DNA of 64,000 bases, from NCBI RefSeq assembly GCF_030123505.1, contig NZ_CP126115.1:32501-96500 (forward strand), written 5' to 3'. Positions 1 to 11,496 of the stretch are shown here, one piece after another. The DNA is from Neobacillus sp. YX16. Lineage in GTDB: Bacteria; Bacillota; Bacilli; Bacillales; Cytobacillaceae. Both the position numbers and the translations under genes were made by a program. The notes under the pieces are model-generated. The model was not told the origin of the DNA. It ran no database searches and worked only from the letters and a program-made list of their open reading frames with translations. Positions within the stretch are counted from its first letter, which is position 1, and each line of letters opens with the position of its first letter.

Positions 1-2785
<2,785 letters not shown>

Positions 2786-2867
2786 AATTTTTAAAGGCGA
2801 ACTCGTTTTACAAACTTCTTCTGAAATTATCTAGTTTTGAGGGAATGAAACCTCAACTCTTTTTGAG

Positions 2868-2983
2868 TCTGGTAATAATGGCGAGAAGGTCACACCCGTT
2901 CCCATACCGAACACGGAAGTTAAGCTTCTCAGCTCCGATGGTAGTTGGGACTTTGTCCCTGTGAGAGTAGGACGTTGCCAGGC
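2868..2983 (+). rRNA. 5S ribosomal RNA
   Basis: 116-nt 5S rRNA following the 23S by about 80 nt. It has the conserved core CACACCCGTTCCCATACCGA and the closing stem between TCTGGTAATAATGGC at the 5' end and GTTGCCAGGC at the 3' end. It is the last gene of this rrn operon; no tRNA genes follow. Confidence 0.96.
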
Positions 2984-2990
2984 AAACGAA

Positions 2991-3019
2991 GCACAACCTG
3001 ATTAGGGTTGTGCTTTTTT
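2991..3019 (+). terminator. rrn operon terminator
   Basis: Perfect 8-bp stem GCACAACC / GGTTGTGC (2991-2998 with 3006-3013) followed directly by six T, 7 nt after the 5S end. Confidence 0.92.
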
Positions 3020-3066
3020 GTGCTATCCGAAAGGACAAAAGGTCGTAAATAAAATGATGGATCAAG

Positions 3067-3222
3067 ATTCGTGCCCTCACTGCGGTACATCTAAAGAAAA
3101 CGGTAACGAATAGGAGTTATTCGTGCCCGCGCGGCGACACTTTTCGAGAAAACGGTAACGAATAGGAGTTATTCATGCCCGTACGGCGGCATTTATAGAG
3201 AAAACAGTAACGAATAGAAGCT
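3067..3222 (+). repeat. three tandem copies of a 52-nt unit
   Basis: Units at 3067-3118, 3119-3170 and 3171-3222, each exactly 52 nt. Each starts ATTCRTGCCC and ends AACGAATAGRAGYT. At each junction CGAATA and TATTCG can pair around GGAGT. The first unit overlaps a tiny frame (3054-3113, 19 codons) with a Cys-Pro-His-Cys motif; the later units repeat its 3' end in decayed form. 52 is not a multiple of three, so the array is not a protein repeat. The flanks 3020-3066 and 3223-3386 show nothing else recognisable. Confidence 0.85.
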
Positions 3223-3386
3223 ACAGCCCCAATCATCCCCCAACCCTAAATGCCAAGCATCCTAATCAACAACTATAAAAAAGTACGAAGTGTTTTACAA
3301 GAAATCGTTACTAGACATACACCCAAATGAAATTACCAACATAAGATATACCGAGGGATGCCCTGCTAAGGATAATTCTAAATTTT

Positions 3387-3416
3387 GTATACAATTCCGA
3401 AATATCGGGAAGAATA
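3387..3416 (+). promoter_or_regulatory. sigma-F promoter of csfB
   Basis: GTATA at 3387-3391, 15-nt spacer, GGGAAGAATA at 3407-3416. This fits the sigma-F consensus (GYWTA, 15, GGNRANAMTW) at every specified position. Transcription would begin near 3423, just before the csfB ribosome binding site, which fits csfB being a forespore sigma-F gene in B. subtilis. Confidence 0.85.
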
Positions 3417-3436
3417 GGTGTATGGAGGTGGTGTGG

Positions 3437-3637
3437 TTGAGTTCATTAGCGCATAATCATTACCAGGAAACATGCGTAATTTGCGAAAATCAAAAACAAA
3501 AAGGGATACATCTATATACTTCATTTATATGTACAGACTGCGAAGAAGACTTGATTCAAACAGAAACACATGATCCAAAATATAAATACTATCTAAAACA
3601 ACTAAAAAAAATAACAACACCTGAAATTTTTTCATAA
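3437..3637 (+). CDS. csfB: Anti-sigma factor CsfB/Gin
   Basis: 66-residue zinc-binding protein that in B. subtilis antagonises sigma-G (and sigma-E), helping delay late forespore transcription. Two Cys-X2-Cys pairs are visible (TCVIC near residue 11 and FICTDC near residue 29), and the C-terminal half with DPKYKYYLKQLK matches the family. The open frame runs further upstream, but the sigma-F promoter puts the RNA start near 3423, excluding those starts. A GGAGGTG sits 8 nt before TTG at 3437, giving a length close to the 64 residues of B. subtilis CsfB. In B. subtilis xpaC and yaaN follow; here yaaO comes next. Confidence 0.88.
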   Translation: MSSLAHNHYQETCVICENQKQKGIHLYTSFICTDCEEDLIQTETHDPKYKYYLKQLKKITTPEIFS

Positions 3638-3728
3638 AAAGTCCATCTGGGCTTTATTTTTTTGCCTAAAATGAGGTAGGTAATGTCGTTTTTTGTTAAA
3701 ATGAATGAGACTTATAAGGAGTATGACG

Positions 3729-5171
3729 ATGAATAAACAAAATCGAATTCCATTATACGAAGCACTACATACACACAAAAATAATAATCCAATTTCATTT
3801 CATGTTCCTGGACATAAGTCGGGAGCTATTCTTCACCAGCAATCATATAATTTATTTCAAGAAGTATTAAAAATTGATGCCACAGAATTATCTGGTCTAG
3901 ATGATTTGCACTCCCCTGAAGGTGCAATAAAGGAGGCACAAGACCTCTTAGCAGCACTTTATCAGGCCAAGGAAAGCTTTTTCTTAGTCAATGGATCTAC
4001 CGTTGGAAATCTAGCCATGGTCTTGTCAGTTTGTAAAAAAGATGACGTTATCCTGGTACAAAGAAATTGTCATAAGTCAGTCCTAAATGCCCTAAAACTA
4101 GCAAAGGCACGCCCGGTATTTTTAGAGCCAGAATATAATCAGGATTGGAAGACGGCAACAGGTGTCTCCAAAGAAATAGTTGAAAGAGCTATTTCCCTCT
4201 ATTCAGAAGCAAAAGCGATTGTCCTGACCTACCCGAACTACTATGGAATGGTGTATGATTTAAAAAGTGTTATAGAGCTTTCACATCTTCATAACATTCC
4301 TGTATTAGTAGATGAGGCACATGGGCCTCATTTTATTATTGGAGACCCATTCCCGGCTTCCGCCATTCAATTAGGAGCTGATATGGTCGTCCAATCAGCA
4401 CATAAAACCCTTCCTGCCATGACAATGGGATCCTATTTACATATAAACAGCCATCGGGTTAACAGTGACGTAGTCAAAGAGTACCTGCAAATGTTACAGT
4501 CAAGCAGTCCGTCATACGTTATCATGGCTTCACTTGACCTAGCGAGAAGTTATTTAGCAGCCTACCAACAAAGCGATATAGAATATTTACAAAAAGAAAT
4601 AGCAGGTTTTAAAAAAGAGCTGTCTACGATTCAAAGCATTAAGGTATTGGATTATCCTGACTCACAAGGGGACACATTAAAGGTAACTATACAGTCAAGA
4701 TCAAAGTTAAGCGGATTTGAACTCCAAAAAAAATTAGAAGAGATAGCTATATATACAGAAATGGCAGATCCCTATAATGTGCTATTAGTTCTTCCTTTAT
4801 TGAAGGAAAATCAAGACTATCCACTAGTAGAAGTGAGCAGGAGAATGAAAAACTTATTGGCGAAGTTACCACATCATCCAGTAGAAGAGGACTTTCTAAT
4901 TAGCTCTGGCAAGATATCTGAGCTGGCGATTCCTTATGAGAAGTTATCAAATGTTCAGATGGAAGCAATATCTATTACAGAAGCTGCAGGGCATGTATGT
5001 GCCGAGACAATTACACCATATCCGCCTGGTATTCCCTTATTATTAATGGGGGAGTTAATTCTAGAGGAAAGGGTCAATCAGCTAATCCAACTAATAGATA
5101 TGGGAGCGAGATTTCAAGGAGGATCCTTGATAGATAAAAAGTTAATTAACGTAGTTAAAACATGCAGTTAA
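3729..5171 (+). CDS. yaaO: Orn/Lys/Arg decarboxylase family protein YaaO
   Basis: 480-residue PLP-dependent fold-type I enzyme of the Orn/Lys/Arg decarboxylase group, shorter form without the wing domain. The N-terminus FHVPGHKSG, the aspartate loop LVDEAHGPH and the cofactor lysine in SAHKTLPAM (Lys226) are all present. The C-terminal domain with AAGHVCAETITPYPPGIP is typical. Substrate is not settled by sequence; B. subtilis YaaO is uncharacterised and SpeA, a paralogue, is an arginine decarboxylase. The start at 3729 is preferred over earlier in-frame ATGs because AAGGAG lies 7 nt before it. The gene stands directly before tmk, as in B. subtilis. Confidence 0.9.
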   Translation: MNKQNRIPLYEALHTHKNNNPISFHVPGHKSGAILHQQSYNLFQEVLKIDATELSGLDDLHSPEGAIKEAQDLLAALYQAKESFFLVNGSTVGNLAMVLSVCKKDDVILVQRNCHKSVLNALKLAKARPVFLEPEYNQDWKTATGVSKEIVERAISLYSEAKAIVLTYPNYYGMVYDLKSVIELSHLHNIPVLVDEAHGPHFIIGDPFPASAIQLGADMVVQSAHKTLPAMTMGSYLHINSHRVNSDVVKEYLQMLQSSSPSYVIMASLDLARSYLAAYQQSDIEYLQKEIAGFKKELSTIQSIKVLDYPDSQGDTLKVTIQSRSKLSGFELQKKLEEIAIYTEMADPYNVLLVLPLLKENQDYPLVEVSRRMKNLLAKLPHHPVEEDFLISSGKISELAIPYEKLSNVQMEAISITEAAGHVCAETITPYPPGIPLLLMGELILEERVNQLIQLIDMGARFQGGSLIDKKLINVVKTCS

Positions 5172-5198
5172 AATGAAAAAATGATTGGAGCAATTTAT

Positions 5199-5822
5199 AT
5201 GAGTTACTTCATTACCCTCGAAGGAGTCGAAGGATCTGGCAAATCAACCTTAATAAATTTCATTCGAGATTCTATTGAAAGCAATGGAAAAAAGGTAGTT
5301 GTCACAAGAGAGCCTGGAGGAATTGATATAGCTGAACAAATTCGTTCAGTTATTTTAGATAAAAAAAATATTAAAATGGATGGTAGAACAGAAGCCCTGC
5401 TTTACGCTGCTGCAAGAAGACAACATTTAGTAGAAAAGGTAATACCATCTCTTAATGAAGGCAATATTGTATTATGTGATCGATTTATCGATAGCAGCCT
5501 AGCCTATCAGGGATATGCAAGAGGGTTAGGTATCAATGAGGTCTATTCGGTAAATAAATTTGCAATTGAAGGATTAATGCCTGATTTAACTTTGTACTTA
5601 GATTTGGATCCTCAAATAGGCTTAAATCGAATTGCAAAAAATAAAGGGAGAGAAATAAACAGATTAGATTTAGAGGAAATAAACTTCCATGTTAAAGTCC
5701 GGGAAGGGTATGAAGAAGTATTGAAGATGTTCCCAGAAAGAATGGTTAGAATAGATGCAAATCAAGACATTGGTAAAGTTATGACTGATATCAATGAAGT
5801 ATTAATAAGTAGGCTGAAATAA
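5199..5822 (+). CDS. tmk: Thymidylate kinase
   Basis: 207-residue dTMP kinase making dTDP for DNA synthesis. P-loop GVEGSGKS at residues 9-16, followed by TREPGG, the DRF motif ([14 protein letters not shown]) and a lid region. The start at 5199 has TTGGAG 9 nt upstream; the earlier in-frame ATG at 5181 overlaps that site. In B. subtilis the next gene is darA (yaaQ); here darA lies 34.7 kb further on, so tmk marks the left edge of the inserted xylan island. Confidence 0.96.
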   Translation: MSYFITLEGVEGSGKSTLINFIRDSIESNGKKVVVTREPGGIDIAEQIRSVILDKKNIKMDGRTEALLYAAARRQHLVEKVIPSLNEGNIVLCDRFIDSSLAYQGYARGLGINEVYSVNKFAIEGLMPDLTLYLDLDPQIGLNRIAKNKGREINRLDLEEINFHVKVREGYEEVLKMFPERMVRIDANQDIGKVMTDINEVLISRLK

Positions 5823-5844
5823 CAAGGTTCTTAGTATACATGAA

Positions 5845-5876
5845 AAAGGCTGGCTTCAATAATGAAACCAGCCTTT
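5845..5876. terminator. bidirectional terminator after tmk
   Basis: AAAGGCTGG / CCAGCCTTT (5845-5853 with 5868-5876), A-rich before and T-rich after. It lies between the convergent tmk and GH43 genes, so it can serve both. Confidence 0.85.
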
Positions 5877-5883
5877 AATCTGC

Positions 5884-6867
5884 TTATTTATCTCCGTAAG
5901 GGTCAATCGTTTGAATCGTTCCATCTTCGTTATAATTAAGTTCAGTGTATTTGACAGAGCGCTTATGGTTTACTCCATCTGATAACGAGCAATCGTGATA
6001 GAACAGGTACCACTTATCGTTAAACTCTACAATTGAATGATGTGTGGTCCAGCCAATAACAGGGGTAAGAATGGTTCCTTTGAACACAAATGGACCCTGT
6101 GGGTTTTCACTTACCGCATAAACAATTTTATGGGTTGTACCCGTAGAATAAGACAAATAGTAAAGGCCTTTGAATTTATGAACCCATGGTCCTTCAAAAT
6201 ATCTTCTATCTTCGTCACTTACAAGAATCGGATTGCCATCTTCATCAATAATGGAGATTTCCTTCGGTTCACTTTTAAATGTCAGCATATCTTCACTTAA
6301 TTCAGCTACTCTCGGACCTATTGCAGGTTCTGTCGGAGCTGGGCCCTCAGCATCTGAAATAAATGCTCCAGTCTGCCATTTTTCTAACTGTCCTCCCCAA
6401 AGACCGCCAAAATAAATATAGGCTTTTGAATCTTCATCCACTAATACAGCTGGGTCGATGCTGAAGCTGCCAGGTATGTAATTTTCTTCTGGTATAAAAG
6501 GGCCTGCAGGATTAGAGCTTGTTGCGACACCAATTCTAAATATGCCATCTTTATCTCTTGCTGGGAAGAATAAATAATACGTGTTGTTTTTGTAAGCTGC
6601 ATCAGGTGCCCACATTTGTTTAGATGCCCATGGAACATTTTTTACGTGAAGCGCTTCCCCGTGGTCAACAACAGGAGAGTTAACATTATCCATGGATAGG
6701 ACATGGTAATCTTCCATCTTATATTGGTCACCATTATCATTAGAAGGTTCATCATGATCAAGGTCATGTGAAGGATAGATATAAAGCTTTCCTTCAAAGA
6801 CATGTGCGGAAGGATCTGCAGTATAAATGTGCGTAACTAAAGGTTCATTAGGTTTTGAGTTTTTCAT
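5884..6867 (-). CDS. Glycoside hydrolase family 43 protein (arabinofuranosidase/xylosidase type)
   Basis: 327-residue single-domain GH43 five-bladed propeller with no signal peptide, so a cytoplasmic enzyme. The catalytic triad is visible: base Asp18 in YTADPSAH, pKa modulator Asp138 in SFSIDPAV, acid Glu225 in RRYFEGPW. Such single-domain enzymes are usually alpha-L-arabinofuranosidases or beta-xylosidases acting on short arabinoxylo-oligosaccharides; the sequence alone does not decide. Start at 6867 rather than 6873, because GGAGAG is 8 nt before the inner ATG. It has its own promoter overlapped by a XylR-like operator and reads away from xylR. It differs clearly from the other GH43 gene at 26251. 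Confidence 0.88.
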   Translation of the reverse strand: MKNSKPNEPLVTHIYTADPSAHVFEGKLYIYPSHDLDHDEPSNDNGDQYKMEDYHVLSMDNVNSPVVDHGEALHVKNVPWASKQMWAPDAAYKNNTYYLFFPARDKDGIFRIGVATSSNPAGPFIPEENYIPGSFSIDPAVLVDEDSKAYIYFGGLWGGQLEKWQTGAFISDAEGPAPTEPAIGPRVAELSEDMLTFKSEPKEISIIDEDGNPILVSDEDRRYFEGPWVHKFKGLYYLSYSTGTTHKIVYAVSENPQGPFVFKGTILTPVIGWTTHHSIVEFNDKWYLFYHDCSLSDGVNHKRSVKYTELNYNEDGTIQTIDPYGDK

Positions 6868-6909
6868 TATCATATCTCTCCAATAGCTAGTTTAGATACT
6901 TTCAATTTC

Positions 6910-6945
6910 ATTATAACTGAAGTTGGTTACTTTGTATATCCAAAC
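6910..6945 (-). promoter_or_regulatory. promoter of the GH43 gene with overlapping XylR-like operator
   Basis: On the minus strand: -35 TATACA (6938-6933), 17-nt spacer, -10 TATAAT (6915-6910). The operator-like stretch 6927-6945 (GTTTGGATATACAAAGTAA on the minus strand) covers the -35 and closely matches the palindrome at 8229-8247. The layout is the same as at xylA. Confidence 0.6.
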
Positions 6946-6983
6946 AACTAACCTATTTTAATGACACTAATAATGGAAAATAA

Positions 6984-7017
6984 ACACCCCTGCTTCCTTT
7001 AATAAGAGCAGGGGTGT
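6984..7017 (-). terminator. xylR terminator
   Basis: 11-bp stem ACACCCCTGCT / AGCAGGGGTGT (6984-6994 with 7007-7017), followed on the minus strand by TTATTTT. Located 11 nt after the xylR stop. Confidence 0.85.
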
Positions 7018-7027
7018 ATTACATTTA

Positions 7028-8179
7028 TTAAGATTTTACTTCTTCTTTGATAAATTTCTCCACAACGAAAGCAGATACACCTAATGATGTTGAATATTTT
7101 CCTAGTTTTGGGAAATTTAAGTGCATTTCTTTTTGGTGGTGCGTGAGTGTATGGTTTTCAATCGTTGTTCGAATGGGCTGCTCAATCCATTGTCTTGCTA
7201 ATGCTAATCGGTTACCCAGGATTACCTGGTCAGGGTTAAAGGTATTAATAATGTTATTTATTCCATACCCTAAGTAAGTTCCAATTTCTCCGAAAAGCCT
7301 CTGAGCGGTTTCATCACCGTTTTCCGCTAATTCTATTAATGACTCAAGCGAATCACTGTTAGCCAACTCCAACAGTGCGTTTTCAGAAGCATATGCTTCC
7401 CAACATCCTCTGCTCCCACAGCTACAGGGCTTTCCATTGAGATCGATAATCATATGTCCCATTTCACCAGAAAATCCATTTTTGCCTTGATACAATTCTT
7501 TGTTTAAAATAATCCCGACACCGATACCAATTCCAGCACTGATATAAACGATGTTTTGGAAGTCTTGACCTGCACCGAATTGTTGTTCACCAAAAGCCCC
7601 AGCATTTGCTTCGTTTTCAATGATGATAGGTACATGGAATAATTCCTCAAGGTCCTTTTTTAACTGAATATTGGTCCATCCTAAGTTTGGCGCAAGAAGG
7701 ATAGAGCCCTGTTTGTTAACAATTCCTGGTACACCTACTCCTATACCGATTATTCCATACCTGCTAGCGGGCATTTCATCGATAATCGACTGAATCATAC
7801 TCTGAATGATGGCCATGATTGAAGGATAAGGGGTTCGTTTTACAGATTGATTTTTTTCAATTAGAATATTGCCATTTAAATCTGTCAAAACACATAAAAC
7901 ATAGTTTACCCCGATATCAATGCCAACTGCATATCCTGCAACTTTATTGAAATGAAGGATTACAGGGCGTCGGCCGCCGCTTGATTCTCCTGGCCCAGAT
8001 TCAAAAATAAGTGCTTCTTCTAATAATTCATTTACTAAAGAAGAAACAGTTGCTTTGTGTAGACCAGATACTTGAGCGATGTCTGCCCTTGAGATTGGTT
8101 CTTTTTCCATAATTAATTGTAATACGAGTGCTTTATTATTTTTTTTTACAATTTGTTGGTTCCATGACATGGTTTCCAT
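7028..8179 (-). CDS. xylR: Xylose repressor XylR, ROK family
   Basis: 383-residue ROK-family regulator: an N-terminal winged helix-turn-helix (about residues 15-65, ISRADIAQVSGLHKATVSSL) and a sugar-kinase-like effector domain with a GIDIG nucleotide-fold start and a zinc motif CSCGSRGCWEAY. The linker SSGGRRPVILHFNKVAGY is highly like B. subtilis XylR. In Bacilli XylR binds palindromes at xyl promoters and is released by xylose. AAGGAG lies 8 nt before ATG 8179. It is divergent from xylA, with operator-like palindromes at 8229 and 8419 in the intergenic region, consistent with autoregulation plus xyl repression. Confidence 0.95.
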   Translation of the reverse strand: METMSWNQQIVKKNNKALVLQLIMEKEPISRADIAQVSGLHKATVSSLVNELLEEALIFESGPGESSGGRRPVILHFNKVAGYAVGIDIGVNYVLCVLTDLNGNILIEKNQSVKRTPYPSIMAIIQSMIQSIIDEMPASRYGIIGIGVGVPGIVNKQGSILLAPNLGWTNIQLKKDLEELFHVPIIIENEANAGAFGEQQFGAGQDFQNIVYISAGIGIGVGIILNKELYQGKNGFSGEMGHMIIDLNGKPCSCGSRGCWEAYASENALLELANSDSLESLIELAENGDETAQRLFGEIGTYLGYGINNIINTFNPDQVILGNRLALARQWIEQPIRTTIENHTLTHHQKEMHLNFPKLGKYSTSLGVSAFVVEKFIKEEVKS

Positions 8180-8228
8180 TAATAAGGCTCCTTATTTTTG
8201 ACAGTAGTATTATTTTACCACAATCTTT

Positions 8229-8247
8229 GTTCATTGAATATACAAAC
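8229..8247. promoter_or_regulatory. XylR operator-like palindrome near xylR
   Basis: GTTCATTGAATATACAAAC; same 7-5-7 layout and core TTGAATA as the xylA operator at 8419. It lies 50 nt upstream of the xylR start, so it is a candidate autoregulatory site. No strong -35 for xylR is visible; a weak TAAAAT -10 is possible on the minus strand. Confidence 0.6.
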
Positions 8248-8418
8248 ATGAAACTGAGTGTTTAATAAACTAAGGATACCCTTCTAAATGAGTTATTAAT
8301 AAATTCATCAAGGAAGGAACAATTTAAATGGCAAAAGTCCATTGGGTAGTTATGATTACTGTGGAATTGGCCAAATAAAGGTGATTCGATACAAATAAAA
8401 AATTTTTAAAATATCTTA

Positions 8419-8457
8419 GTTTATTGAATAGACAAACAAAGTTTACGGTGCTATAAT
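8419..8457 (+). promoter_or_regulatory. xylA promoter with XylR operator
   Basis: -35 TAGACA at 8429-8434, 17-nt spacer, -10 TATAAT at 8452-8457. The operator GTTTATTGAATAGACAAAC at 8419-8437 covers the -35 box, so bound XylR would exclude RNA polymerase. The leader to xylA is about 90 nt. The stretch 8248-8418 contains only a 16-codon frame (8328-8378) of unknown meaning. Confidence 0.82.
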
Positions 8458-8499
8458 CTAATCAAGCAAATGTTTTAGTTTAAGAGATTAATAATCTTT

Positions 8500-8513
8500 T
8501 GTAAGCATTTACA
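8500..8513 (+). promoter_or_regulatory. cre site for CcpA in the xylA leader
   Basis: TGTAAGCATTTACA differs from the cre consensus (TGWAANCGNTNWCA) only at the central G. It lies about 40 nt after the likely transcription start, where bound CcpA could block elongation and give glucose repression. Confidence 0.65.
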
Positions 8514-8555
8514 TTATTAAACTGAAACCATTAATCTACTAGGAGGAATAACCAC

Positions 8556-9887
8556 ATGGCTTATTTCGAAAACGTAAATAAAATTCAATTTGAGGGTGCT
8601 TCATCAAAAAACCCATTTTCATTTAAGTATTATAATCCCGAGGAAAAAATTAATGGAAAAACAATGGAAGAAATCCTTCGTTTCTCCGTCGCTTACTGGC
8701 ACACATTTAATGCTGACGGTACAGATCCGTTTGGTGTAGGTACAGCTATCCGTCCGTGGAATGCCTATCAAGGTTTAGATCTAGCAAAAGCACGTGTGGA
8801 AGCAGCATTTGAACTTTTTGAAAAATTAAATGTTCCTTTCTTCGCATTCCATGACGTTGACATTGCTCCTGAAGGAAGGACATTAAAAGAAACTAACGAA
8901 AACCAAGATGTTATCATTGGTATGATCAAAGAATACATGAAAACGAGCAAGACTAAGTTGCTTTGGAATACAGCGAATATGTTCTCTAACCCACGCTATG
9001 TTCACGGTGCTGCAACTTCTCCAAATGCAGATGTGTTTGCTTACTCTGCAGCGAAAGTGAAAAAAGCTTTAGAAGTGGCGAAAGAGCTTGGCGCAGAAAA
9101 CTATGTATTCTGGGGCGGTCGTGAAGGTTACGAGACACTTCTGAATACCGATATGAAGCTTGAACAAGATAACTTAGCACGCTTCTTCCATATGGCAGTA
9201 GATTATGCGAAGGAAATCGGCTTGAATGTTCCATTCCTAATCGAGCCAAAACCAAAAGAGCCAACAAAGCACCAATATGATTTCGATGTGGCTACTGGTC
9301 TGGCATTCTTACAAAAATATGATCTAACAGATTACTTCAAGTTCAATATTGAAGCAAACCATGCTACTTTAGCCGGCCACACATTCGAACATGAGTTAAG
9401 AACAGCTCGCATTAACGGTATGCTTGGTTCAGTTGATGCTAACCAAGGTGACACATTACTCGGCTGGGATACAGATGAGTTCCCAACTGACCTTTACACG
9501 AACACATTAGCTATGTATGAAATTCTGAAAAATGGCGGTTTAGGAAAAGGCGGCTTGAACTTCGATGCAAAAGTAAGAAGAGGTTCATTCGAAGCAGAAG
9601 ATCTATTCCATGCACACATTGCTGGTATGGATGCATTTGCAATCGGCTTAAAAGTCGCTAATAAACTAATCGAAGATAAAGTGCTTGATAGCTTCATCGA
9701 AGAGCGCTACAGCAGCTATACAAAAGGTATTGGCTTAGACATCATAGAAGGAAAAACTAACTTCCGTGAGCTTGAAACATATGCCCTTGGATTAACAGAA
9801 ATCAAAAATACATCAGGCAGAACAGAGCGCCTAAAAGCGTTAATCAACCAATATCTACTAGAAACACTTTCAAGTGTAACAGTTTAA
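8556..9887 (+). CDS. xylA: Xylose isomerase
   Basis: 443-residue class II xylose isomerase converting D-xylose to D-xylulose with two divalent metal ions. The catalytic His99/Asp102 pair stands in [28 protein letters not shown] and the metal-binding [12 protein letters not shown] segment are present. Length matches B. subtilis XylA (about 445). AGGAGG precedes the ATG by 8 nt. First gene of the xyl transcription unit; a strong hairpin separates it from xylB. Confidence 0.97.
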   Translation: MAYFENVNKIQFEGASSKNPFSFKYYNPEEKINGKTMEEILRFSVAYWHTFNADGTDPFGVGTAIRPWNAYQGLDLAKARVEAAFELFEKLNVPFFAFHDVDIAPEGRTLKETNENQDVIIGMIKEYMKTSKTKLLWNTANMFSNPRYVHGAATSPNADVFAYSAAKVKKALEVAKELGAENYVFWGGREGYETLLNTDMKLEQDNLARFFHMAVDYAKEIGLNVPFLIEPKPKEPTKHQYDFDVATGLAFLQKYDLTDYFKFNIEANHATLAGHTFEHELRTARINGMLGSVDANQGDTLLGWDTDEFPTDLYTNTLAMYEILKNGGLGKGGLNFDAKVRRGSFEAEDLFHAHIAGMDAFAIGLKVANKLIEDKVLDSFIEERYSSYTKGIGLDIIEGKTNFRELETYALGLTEIKNTSGRTERLKALINQYLLETLSSVTV

Positions 9888-9900
9888 TCTATTAATCAAG

Positions 9901-9939
9901 AAAAAAGTGCTGGCAGCATATTACTCCAGCACTTTTTTT
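9901..9939 (+). terminator. terminator/attenuator between xylA and xylB
   Basis: 13-bp stem AAAAAAGTGCTGG / CCAGCACTTTTTT (9901-9913 with 9926-9938) with a T-run. It ends only 19 nt before the xylB start and no new promoter is visible, so it probably reduces rather than stops transcription into xylB. Confidence 0.8.
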
Positions 9940-9957
9940 AGAAAAGGATGATAAAGA

Positions 9958-11457
9958 ATGAAATACGTAATTGGTGTTGACCTCGGAACGAGCGCTGTAA
10001 AGATCTTACTCGTTAATCAGAATGGTGAAGTTTGCCAGGAAGTATCCAAAGCATATCCTCTTATTATTGAAAAATCAGGTTACAGTGAGCAAAATCCAGA
10101 AGAATGGGTGGAAAAAACAACAGCAGGTTTAGCTGAACTTATCCAGCAGTTTAATGGAGACGTAAACGATATCGAGGGCATCAGCTTCTCCGGACAAATG
10201 CACGGCCTAGTTTTACTAGATGAAAACAAAGAAGTATTAAGAAATGCAATTTTGTGGAATGACACAAGAACGACAAAGCAATGTCAGGAAATCTACGAGG
10301 TTGTCGGCAAAGAGCGTTTATTAGCTGTAACAAAAAACCCAGCATTAGAAGGCTTTACTCTGCCAAAAATTCTTTGGGTGAAAGAAAACGAACCTTCGAC
10401 TTTTGAACGTGCCAGCGTGTTTGTGCTTCCGAAAGACTATCTTCGTTATCACCTTACAGGAAATATCCACATGGAGTACTCGGATGCCGCGGGAACGTTA
10501 TTGTTAAACGTTGCAGAACGTGAATGGAGCAGCGAAGTGTTAGAGGCATTCGGTCTTTCAGCTGATTTCTGTCCACCATTAGTAGAATCTCATGCGTTTG
10601 TTGGGACGGTTACGGCTGAGTTTGCCCAAGCAACGGGATTATCAGAAGCTACTAAGGTATTCGCGGGCGGTGCGGACAATGCGTGCGGAGCGATTGGTTC
10701 CGGTATTTTAGCAGATGGAAAAACGCTAGCTAGTATCGGTACTTCTGGTGTCGTCCTTTCTTATGAAGGAAGAAATGATCTTGATTTTGAAGGAAAGGTA
10801 CACTACTTTAACCATAGTGAGGAAAATACTTACTATACAATGGGTGTGACCCTTGCAGCTGGCTATAGCTTAAGCTGGTTTAAAGATACATTTGCCAAAG
10901 GAGAAGCATTTGATCAATTTTTAGCAGGGGTAGAAGAAGTACCTGCAGGCAGCAACGGCTTATTATTTACGCCATATATTGTTGGCGAAAGAACACCGTA
11001 CGCAGATTCCAATATCCGCGGCAGCTTTATTGGTGTTGATGCTTCTCATGAGCGGAAGCACTTTGCCCGTGCGGTTCTTGAAGGGATTACGTTCTCTTTA
11101 AACGAATCAATTGATATTTTTAGAAGCAGCGGTAAGAAGATTGATTCGATTATCTCAATTGGTGGCGGAGCGAAAAACGACACATGGCTGCAGATGCAAG
11201 CGGATATTTTTAATGCGAAAATTGAAAAGCTTACAAGTGAGCAAGGTCCAGGAATGGGTGCGGCTATGTTAGCGGCATATGGTTGCGGTTGGTTTTCTTC
11301 CTTAAAGGAATGTGCTGAGCACTTTATTCAGACTGCCAAAATCTTTTATCCAAATAAAGAAAATGTCGAAACGTATACAAAGCTTTTTAATGTATATCAA
11401 CAAGTATACACACAAACAAAGGTGCTGAATGACCAATTAAAGGAATATAGAAAGTAA
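9958..11457 (+). CDS. xylB: Xylulokinase
   Basis: 499-residue FGGY-family kinase phosphorylating D-xylulose to xylulose 5-phosphate, the entry to the pentose phosphate pathway. Phosphate-binding GVDLGTSAVKILL at the N-terminus, substrate loop GQMHGLVLLD, catalytic Asp240 in FAGGADNACGAIGSG, and C-terminal ISIGGGAKNDTWLQMQAD are all in place. An AAAGGAT site precedes the ATG. It lies 39 nt before the GH39 gene in the same direction. Confidence 0.97.
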   Translation: MKYVIGVDLGTSAVKILLVNQNGEVCQEVSKAYPLIIEKSGYSEQNPEEWVEKTTAGLAELIQQFNGDVNDIEGISFSGQMHGLVLLDENKEVLRNAILWNDTRTTKQCQEIYEVVGKERLLAVTKNPALEGFTLPKILWVKENEPSTFERASVFVLPKDYLRYHLTGNIHMEYSDAAGTLLLNVAEREWSSEVLEAFGLSADFCPPLVESHAFVGTVTAEFAQATGLSEATKVFAGGADNACGAIGSGILADGKTLASIGTSGVVLSYEGRNDLDFEGKVHYFNHSEENTYYTMGVTLAAGYSLSWFKDTFAKGEAFDQFLAGVEEVPAGSNGLLFTPYIVGERTPYADSNIRGSFIGVDASHERKHFARAVLEGITFSLNESIDIFRSSGKKIDSIISIGGGAKNDTWLQMQADIFNAKIEKLTSEQGPGMGAAMLAAYGCGWFSSLKECAEHFIQTAKIFYPNKENVETYTKLFNVYQQVYTQTKVLNDQLKEYRK

Positions 11458-11496
11458 TTAGTGGGGTTATCTTTCTATATGAATCGGGAGGAACGC

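Noticed and set aside
3067..3222. CRISPR array
   Set aside because: The 52-nt units follow each other without unique spacers, and there are no cas genes.
3290..3436. N-terminal extension of csfB
   Set aside because: It lies upstream of the sigma-F promoter's transcription start and does not resemble the family.
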